Shown piece by piece: positions 1 through 8,000 of a stretch of 27,711 bases of DNA. How positions within the stretch are numbered: position 1 is the first letter of the stretch; each line of letters opens with the position of its first letter. Source of the DNA: Hyphochytrium catenoides (taxonomy: Eukaryota; Sar; Hyphochytriomycetes; Hyphochytriales; Hyphochytriaceae). Position numbers and translations under genes: made by a program. The notes below the pieces were generated by a model. That model had not been told where the DNA came from. It made no database searches and worked only from the letters and a program-made list of their open reading frames with translations. The stretch covers positions 1-27,711 of the forward strand of contig FLMG01002924.1 of assembly GCA_900088475.1 (NCBI GenBank), written 5' to 3'.

Positions 1-29
1 TCCCTCTCTCTCTCTCTCTGTCTCTTAAG

Positions 30-367
30 GACTGGCTTGCTGACGAAGTCATTGGCGACTCCATTGCCCGCTCTGTTCCTCCGAGCCGCGTCTACACTCA
101 AAACCTTGTCCGACAGTATCAGCGGGGTGAGTAGAGGACAGACAGAGTATAGAGAAAGACGATAAGAGAGAACCATAAAAAAGAGAAAGAGAAAGGAAGG
201 AGAGAGAGAGATCGAGAATGAGGGAGAGAGAGAGAGAGAGTGTGTGTGTGAGGGCCAGGACACTATTATCTTACTGAAATTCGATCCCGCCATCCTCTTT
301 CTCTCGAAGTATGTGTTCTTGATCCTGCTCCTTTAGTCTCTCTCCCTCTCTCCTTCACTCTCTCTTC

Positions 368-401
<34 letters not shown>

Positions 402-1545
402 CCACTCTCTCTCCCAGTCTACTCTTTCTCTACCGCAAGACTCTCTCCCTTTTCTGTTTAACATACCGCTTATCTTTCTCTCTCTTCTCTCTCTCTCTCC
501 AGCCGTTGAAGCCGCAGACCTGGAACTCTCGGAAGGGATTCTTCGACTGCTATTCCGCTGGATGACAGCAGCAGACGCTGAAGAGAAGGAAAGAGGAACA
601 GCAGAAAGCGCGGCAAGAGAGCTAGCAGATTCTAAAGAGAGAGAGAGAGAAGGCGGGTACAGAGACACAGAAGAAGAAGAGAGAGAAGATCTGTGCTTCG
701 CTTCTTATCACTTACCTGGCCGCCGTATCTCAGAAGTCACTGTCGTCCGAGTGGCCAGGAGGCACAATGACGTTGGACTTAGAGTGTGGGAGGCAGGCGT
801 GGTCCTTACGGAGTATCTTTTCTCTCTCTCTTCCTCTCTCTCTCCCTCCCAAGAGGCCTCCCCAAGTGACTCCGGTCCTCTCTTCAGAGGAAAGAGAGTC
901 TTCGAGATCGGCGCTGGCGTGGGTCTCCCGTCTCTTCTCCTCGCGAGATATGGGGAGACGGAGAGAGTCATTCTCTCCGACTACTCTCTCCCTGTGCGGA
1001 AGAACTTGCAATATATCATAGAGTTGAATAGAGAGCTGACGCTGACCCAAAGAGAAAGAGAAGAGAGAGAGACAGCCGAAGAGAGAAAAAAGACTTTAGG
1101 AGACGGCCTTTGGACGGATAGATTAGAGGTTAGGCCCTGTGATTGGACGGACTGGAGAGAGAGAGAGGATCCCTCTCTTCTTGATGCTGATATTATCCTA
1201 GGGGCAGACCTTTGCTACGACGTCAGCGTCATCCCCGATCTTGCACGAATGCTATCCTCTCTCCTTAGAAGAGGAGAGAGGCAGGAAGAGAGACAGTTGA
1301 CCAACGGGCAGGATGATGTGGAAAAGAGAGAAGCAAAAGAGAGAGAGGGAGAGAAAAAGAAGAAGACAAGGTCTCCCCCGCTTGCTCTACTGGCAACCAC
1401 ACTTAGAAATGAAGCCACGTTTGCTGTCCTTCTGTCTTCCTTGGCAGAGGCGGGAGTGGCGTACAAGGAGATGGAGAGAGGTCCTCCTCTCTTCTTCTGC
1501 GAGAACAGGGACGCGGTCAAGATATTTGAGCTTTTCTGCCTTTAA
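30..1545 (+). CDS. EEF2KMT: Protein-lysine methyltransferase, EEF2KMT/FAM86 type (3' part; start is outside the window)
   Basis: Two exons are visible, 30-126 and 503-1545, joined in phase 1 across a GT-AG intron; earlier exons lie left of the window. The first exon and the start of the second give PPSRVYTQNLVRQYQRA followed by an acidic helix, which matches the helical N-terminal domain of FAM86 proteins. The Rossmann methyltransferase fold follows: SAM-binding motif I is VFEIGAGVGLPSLLLARYG (about 891-950), the acidic post-II residue lies in ILSDYS, and the catalytic-loop segment is DIILGADLCYD (about 1186-1220). The C-terminal part (LLATTLRNEATFAVLL, then a short beta-strand end) also fits EEF2KMT. 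The family trimethylates a lysine of elongation factor 2 in the cytosol. Odd features are Arg/Glu dipeptide runs encoded by GA repeats (about 625-690, 1055-1090 and 1320-1365), which look like lineage-specific insertions. The family call is firm; the EF2 substrate is inferred from it. Confidence 0.87.
127..502 (+). repeat. Intron of the methyltransferase gene with (GA)n, (GT)n and (CT)n tracts
   Basis: The intron has donor GTGAGT at 127 and acceptor CCAG at 499-502. It holds a GA-rich tract at about 181-240, a short (TG)n at 241-250, and long CT-rich tracts at about 337-420 and 476-500 that run into the acceptor. The GA and CT tracts are complementary within the same transcript. Confidence 0.85.
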
Positions 1546-2157
1546 AAGAGAAAGGATGCTTCCTGCTGTGTGACGCTGTTTCTTTTCTTCTCTCTTGCGC
1601 AGAAGCGGCTGATCACGCTGGTTCATCTCCAAGATGGAGAGTTTGAGGAGACTGAAAGGGAGAGGAAGAAGGAGCGCATTGTCTCTCTCTAGCGTTTGAA
1701 GGACAAGGAAACAGTGGCGAATGGAGGGATGCGCTCAACTCCAGATAAAGAGCAGACAGCTGGAGAGCCAGAGTCTGTAAGAAAGCTTCTTTAAATTAGG
1801 TGGGAGAGATTCCTAGGGAACTCACGAGGAAGAGAACGAGACTCTACGGCGAAAGAATGAGAGACAGAGAAGGACGGTGAAGAGAGAGCGAGCACCAGAA
1901 TGCCGGAGGCTCTTCGTCGTCAAAGAGAATAGGGTCAGAACATGCAAGGATCCCCGTCGTTCTCTCCCGTCATTGGCCTGTCTCATCAAGTCTCATCCAC
2001 CAGTCGGATACGCGGTCTGAAGTGCGAATGGCACTTCTCTCTCTATCTCTATCTCTTTTCTTAGTGCTGGGCCTGTAACTCCCTTGTTAGACCCTTGCTT
2101 TTTGGCTCTTGGGTTTCTAGGAAGCACAGAGCTGAGGAGTCTCCCTCCTCTCCGTAG
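1546..2157. other. Convergent intergenic region between the methyltransferase and the formin
   Basis: No supported gene. It holds the 3' flanks of two converging genes. At 1603 a good acceptor (pyrimidine run ending GCAG) is followed by a 29-codon open stretch ending in TAG at 1690-1692, and a donor-like GTAAGA sits near 1776. I could not connect these to the methyltransferase in frame, so they may belong to a spliced 3' UTR or be chance. I saw no clear AATAAA on either strand. Confidence 0.5.
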
Positions 2158-4966
2158 CTATAACTCTCCCTCAGTCTCGCTCTGCTCGACAGTATCTCCT
2201 TTTCGTTCTTCTCTCTCTTTCCTCCGCCTCTGCGATCTCAGCCTCCTTTGACATCGCTCTTTGGACTGCTCATAAGCCCGAGAGAACTTCAAGATGACGG
2301 CGAAGATCTTCTCTGATGGGCAAAGAGTTGGATCCTCTCCAAAATACTCCGCAAGTCTCTCAACCTTTGACGAATGAGAGAGACAAACAAAAGAGAGAAG
2401 AGAGAGAGAGAAGAGAGAGAGAGAGAAGAGAGAGAGAGAGGGGAGAGAGAAGGACGTGAGAAGACAGGAAGCAAACCAAATGTAAACAAGGCGAAGGCGA
2501 AGGAAAAGGGCGACAACACCTACATAGACAGAATACAACGGAGGATAAAACATATAAAGGAAGTGAGTATACCAGGGAATAGAGACAACAGAGTCTTCAA
2601 GATGGAAGAGAGAGTTAGAAGCTTATTCCATCGCCAGCATGCGCCGACAAGAGGAGAGAGAGAGTGTATGGGTCTCTGCGTCGAGAGAAGGCAAAAAGAC
2701 TAAGCTCACCTGCTTCTTCACGCCATTATGGCGGCGTTCTAACTCTTCTATTGAGGCCATCTGGGCCGCCAGAAACTCTTTAAGCTGTGTCATGGCCTGC
2801 GGCGACATCAGGAGAGGAGGCTCTTCTCTCTTGCCTCTCTTTCCCTTTTTCTCTCCTTTTCCTTTATCTCTTTTAGAGGCAGCAGCAGCTATTTCAGCTA
2901 ACAGGGGGTTCTTGCTGCTGCTCTCTGACGAAGAAGAGGAGACTGGAAGGAGAGAGAGAAGAAAAGGATGTGAGTTCTTCCCCATCGGACGATGCCCTCG
3001 AGTCTGGCCCTACCTTCACCATCTCTCTTCTCCATATCCGCACTCTTCTGACGCGTTAACTCTTCTTCCGTCGCTCTGAGCTCCTCTTCAAGCTCCTTCA
3101 TATGTCCTCGCAAGCCGGACACTCGCTGACGAGTCTCAGCAGCAGTGTACCTGTTGCATGTGTTATAAGGAATGGGGGAAGGGGCAGGCCCAGCAGGGAA
3201 GGCGAGAGACAGAGAGAGAGAAAGAGATGAGGGATGGATATTGGAGAGAGAGAGAGGGAGAGAAGAAATTGGGTTACTTCCACCTCTAAGTAGACGCAGG
3301 GACCCCTCTCTTCAGGTCAATATGAGAGGAAGGAAAGAAGAAGAACAGCGCTTTCAAGGACAAGGCACGATAAAGACAAATAAAGGAGACTGCCTAGGAC
3401 ACTCTTTCTTTTGCTCTTTCTCTCGATTCCTTACTTGATTGCTCGCTCAACGTTAGGAAGCTCAGAGGGAAAATCTAGCGCTTCCAGCTCATTCTTCTCC
3501 AAGTGCATCAACACCACCAGATCCAGCAGCGTTGTCTTCTTGTCCACTCCTTTGACCTCTGCAGTCTTCAGAAGAGAATCAAGAGAGAAGCCGCACGCTT
3601 CAGCGTTTCTACTGCCTTCATTCAGCACGTTGCCCATTGCTAGCAGCTTTTGCAGGACCTTAGAGAACTTGATGCTGCCCATTATCTCTGCCGAGGCCAC
3701 AGAGATCATAGATAACGACTCTGATAGCGAGCTGACCTCCGAGTCGAAATGATGAACGAAGAGGAACAGGTTAATCTTCAGAGAGAGCCGAGGTATGCGC
3801 CCCATAGTGAGGAAGAATTGTTCTACTTTGCCTAATTGAGAGAGGTCCCCGTCGTAGTCGTCCAACGTGCGAAGCTCGCTCTCTGTCGGGAGAATGTCTC
3901 TCAGAGTATGGAGCTTCTCCTCAGAGAGAACGTCTCTATTGAACTCTGCGACAGCCTTGCCTATCTCTTCTAAGGTGTTAAAGCTCTTGAATTGAGCCAG
4001 TCCAATAGCCACGTTGTTACATCTCTTAAGGTCTATGAGCTGTGGCTTCTTCTTCTCTTCGTCCATATCTCCTCCTTTGCCCGAGAGAGAGGAAGTTGGC
4101 TTAGCGCTGAAGAGCATCTGTAGCTGCTTCATCTCTTGCTCTTCGGAGCTCTCTCGCGGAGTGAGACTCCAGACAGAGTTCTTCGCTCTCTCTTCCGTTA
4201 TGGTCTCCCAATGGATCTTCATCAGAGGAATATCCCGGTTGGAAGTACGCCTAACCAAGCTTCCTGCCCCGGCTCCCGACTCCTTCTCTCCTCCTCTTCC
4301 CTCTTCTGCCCCAGTCGGATCGCAGAAACGCAGAATGTCAGCAGGAGAGAGGCCGTCCGTCATCATCTTCAGCCGGATCGAGCCCATTGGAACGCCGTAA
4401 GAAAGCATCTTAAAGTACTTATCAAACTTCTCTTCTCCTCTTAGCGCCTCACGGAGTTCCTTTGCCGTCCCTCCTCCACCAGCCGCCTTGCCACCTCCTC
4501 CTCCCGTCTTCGTCTCGTTTTCTGTCGGTTTATCGGCTTCCCTCTTTTCTTTCTCCTCTGCGGCACGCTGGAACCTCGCCTGCAACGCGTCAGGAACTTT
4601 GTCTATTCTTAGCTTCTGGATCACTGACTCCAAAGCAACACCAACAGTGAGCATGCGCCAGTAAGCGGCAAAGCTTGGATCCCTTTCCACGTCCATTTCA
4701 AGAGAAAATCCCGAGGACTTAGGTGCAAGCGGTTTCTCCTACAAATTGAGATGGGTTTAGAGTGAGAAGGAGCTCTATCATCGGACAGGTAATAAGAAAA
4801 CTAGCCAAAGCACACAGGGAAGAGACTAAATACAAGGAGGAGCATTATCGCCGCAAGCTGCTGGTGGACGCTGGGCTAGACATGGAGCCGCCGATAGGTA
4901 GGAATGAGGTAGAGAGAAAAAGAGACAGAGAGAAAACATTGAAATGAGAGAGAGAGAGAGAGAGAG

Positions 4967-5001
<35 letters not shown>

Positions 5002-8000
5002 TGAAGAGAGAGAAGTGCTCGAGGTAGGTAAGACGGTAAAATGGGTAGGTCAAGAAAAGGCATGTTCTGAACTAAGAGCCACTGACTCCCCTTACCGAAG
5101 CGGTGTTTGCGAGCATCTCCTTAGCAGTTCCAGAGGTTAGAGCAGGTGATTGTTGTTCTCCTTTTTCTATCTTTTTCTGAGTAGAAGGTTGGGACGTTAG
5201 GGGCTCTTTGTCCTCACCCCTGCCACCTTTCTCCAGCAGCTCCTTCCCTGTCTGGGCTCCGTCTCTCTTCTTCGAAGAAGGAGAATGAGCCTTCTTACTC
5301 CTCGGTGAGGGCGGAGGGAACATCTTTGACTTTGGAGAGCTCGCACGCGAAGGCGACGCGCCCCTCTGTTTGTCTTCTCCTTCTCTCTCCCCTCCGCTGG
5401 CAGCTTTAGAGGTGGAGATATCCACCTTTAGGCCTCCAAAGCCTCTGGCGGTGGCCAATACCGACCGCTTTGGTTCGGCTGCAGAGGCCACAGGCTCTGT
5501 CTTGTTCTCTCCTACAATCTCCTGGACGGCATCTTCCTCTACTGCTCCGTCAGTCCCCGTTCCAGGTGTCTCTCCTGCCGTATCGATGACAGGCACAATC
5601 CCAGCACCTGCCGTCAATTGGAACTGTTCTACTCCTTCCTCGTCGTAGTGGGAAGACGGAGTCTCTCCCGCTGCCTCTCGCGGATCATCCCACTGCGAAT
5701 GTCCCGAGGCAATGTGCACATAGTAAGGATACCCACTTTCATCAAAGTAGACATGCCACCAGTCATAGTGAGAAGCGGAAGAGGACGAAGCAGCAAGATC
5801 ACTCGCTGACGGGTCATAGCTTTCTCCCATCTCCGCTGCAGGACCCTCCTCTGTCTCTCCTCCATGTCCGCCATGACTGTAAGCAGTAGATGTCTCCTCC
5901 ACCATCCGATTGTACATCTGGCTGTTCTCTGCCCGGGCTTGTTGAGGATGCGAGCTCTCATAGTAAGGAGGGGGTGCAGAGAAAGACTGCATATAAGGTT
6001 CATAGCCTTCTCTCTCTCCTCCCACTCCTTCCCCTCCTGTTGAATAAGAGGGATAGCCTTGATCATACTGATATGAAGGAGGAAAAGCTCCTGCTCCCTC
6101 TGTGCTCCAATATGGTGTAGAAGTACCCAGGTTGAGCTGTCCCGAGGAGGAGAACGAGGGATAGCCCGTCCCTCTCTCTCTTGTGAGTGCTTGTCTAACA
6201 TAATCTCTAGGTGTAGCTGAAGGAAGTGACTGGTGTGGCGAAAGATAGGGAGAAGGATGAAGGAGAGATGGTGGGACAATCTGTGCACCTATCATGGGAG
6301 AGGGCGGGAACCCTTGTGGAGCCATGACAGAGTGATTGGGCATAACCATAGGAAGGCCATAGCCCATGTTCATAGGAGAGGGATGGAGAAGAGAGGGAGA
6401 GGGGAAAGCACGAGGAGAGAGAGGAGAAGAGAGATGAAGACCCTGGAAAAACTCTGAAGGACTCGGTGCCGAGCTGTCTCCATATATCGGCAGAGCTGAA
6501 GGAACTCTCGGCTCACTCTGTCTCCTCTGCGCCCATTTTTGGAAGTCTCCTTCTCCTCTGTCCGTGTCCCCTCCTCCGGCTTTTTCCAGAGAACTTTTCC
6601 GTCTGACGGTAGCTGGCGGGGGAAGAGGAGTAGGAAGTGGGACACTGGCTTCCACCTTCTCTCCTGGCTTGAGACATCTATTAAAGGATAAGCCTGCAGA
6701 GTGGCCCTAGGATGTAGGAGAAGAAGTTGACTTAGTATAGGACAGAAACGTAGTGACCGTCAAGTGAGGAAACAAGGAACCGAACAAAGAGAAATCCACT
6801 ACGTTATGAGTCAATAGGAACAAGACGACGGATGAGGAGGAGAAAGAGCATGGGTAGGGAGCTGGAGAGGGGAAAAAGTTTGAAGAACTCAAGCAAACGA
6901 TGACGGAGAGACAGCCTGGAAGTACCTCATATTCTTCTAACAAGGCGAGACAATCCTGATGGTTCCTGGCAGAGGCGATGTGCAGTGGGGTCTGACCCTT
7001 GGCGTTCAATGCTTCTACTGGTGCCGCAGTCTCCAGCAGCAGTTTCACCAAATCCTTATTTCCTCTCTGCATAGTGAAGGACAGAGAGAGAGGAGAGAGA
7101 GACAAGAGAGAGAGAGACAGAGAGAGTGACAGAGAGAGTGACAGAGAGAGAGAGAGAGACAGAGAGAGAGAGATTGTGGGAGAGAGAACCGAAGCAGAGA
7201 GGAGAAAAGAGAGGGACGGAATAATATGGCGAGAAGGAAACAATTAGATCAGGATAGAGAGACCACTCGGGGTTCTAGCTCTATTCTTAGAGCTGCCTAC
7301 CAGGGCTCCAACTAAAAAGGTGGCTCAGATCAAGGCAAGACTACGACGGAGACTGAAGGCCGTGAAATAATGTCCTTACCCAAGCTGACAAGTGCAGAGG
7401 CGTGTCACCCTGGTGGTCACCCATACTAATCAGCGCATCCGCTCCAGCTTCTAACAGATAAGCTGCACATTCTGTGCTTCCTTTGTAGCAGGCACAATGT
7501 AAGGGTGTCCTCCCTTTCGCATCCACCATGGAGAAGTCTCCGCCGTGGTGCAAAAGAAGGATAAGGCATGGAAGATCCCCATTCCGCGCCGCCACGTGCA
7601 GAGGTGCGCCTCCCTCGGCAGCGTTATACTCGTGGTTTACTATGACTGACGCCATGTTACTCTCAGCCGCTGTGGCAAGGAGGAGTCCTAGTTCATGGAT
7701 CACGGAGGGGAGACAGTTAGAGAGCTCGTAACTAGGCAAATGCTTGGAGAAGCTTATGAAGGGAGAGGGAGTAGAGCTCACCGGCACAAGCTGAGTTCAT
7801 AGACGACACGGAGGCCTGCAGTGCTGTCTCCCCAAACTCTGGATGGGGATCATTCTTTGCTCTCCAAGAGAGAGCCAGCTCAACAATTTTTACTAAGCCT
7901 AACTTGCACGCAATAACCAGAACAGTGTCTCCCGTTCCTGGCTCTAACAAATCTATTGGACAACCCTTGGCGAGCATATCACTAATATCTACAATACGGT

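Larger units (their letters stand above)
2272..4243 (-). other. FH2 (formin homology 2) domain
   Basis: Hallmarks in order: the lasso Trp segment LMKIHWETITEE with SVWSL, then LIDLKRCNNVAIGLAQF, the post-helix DILPTESELRTLDDYDGD, the knob region VEQFFLTMGRIPRL, KFSKVLQKLLAMGNVLNEGS, the segment GFSLDSLLKTAEVKGVDKKT with TLLDLVV, and after three introns the terminal coiled coil and VERLAEYFGEDP. The lasso Trp, an IxLKR-type actin-contact motif and the GNxLN motif are all present, so actin assembly activity is expected. The C-terminal coiled coil holds an unusual Ser/Lys-rich insert (exon 2942-2710) between its helices. Confidence 0.93.

Noticed and set aside
333-668. Minus-strand frame of 111 codons rich in Ser/Leu and Arg/Glu.
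   Set aside because: It is the reverse of the intron CT tract and the methyltransferase coding exon; dipeptide repeats keep several frames open by chance.
1603-1692. A 29-codon open stretch after a good acceptor, reading RLITLVHLQDGEFEE and ending in TAG.
   Set aside because: No donor in the methyltransferase exon joins it in frame, and that exon already ends at the position usual for the family.
4762-4947. Plus-strand frame with a plausible charged helix (HREETKYKEEHYRRKLL) inside a formin intron, with splice-like ends.
   Set aside because: The formin exons on either side join in phase 0 without it, it starts with GTG, and I see no partner exons on the plus strand.
5629-6288. Minus-strand frame of 219 codons overlapping the WW exon.
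   Set aside because: It is a shifted frame over the Pro/Ser-rich exon, while the main frame carries the WW domain.
7118-7145. Short tandem phrases considered as a CRISPR-like or regulatory repeat.
   Set aside because: They are interruptions of a (GA)n microsatellite inside an intron, with no unique spacers.
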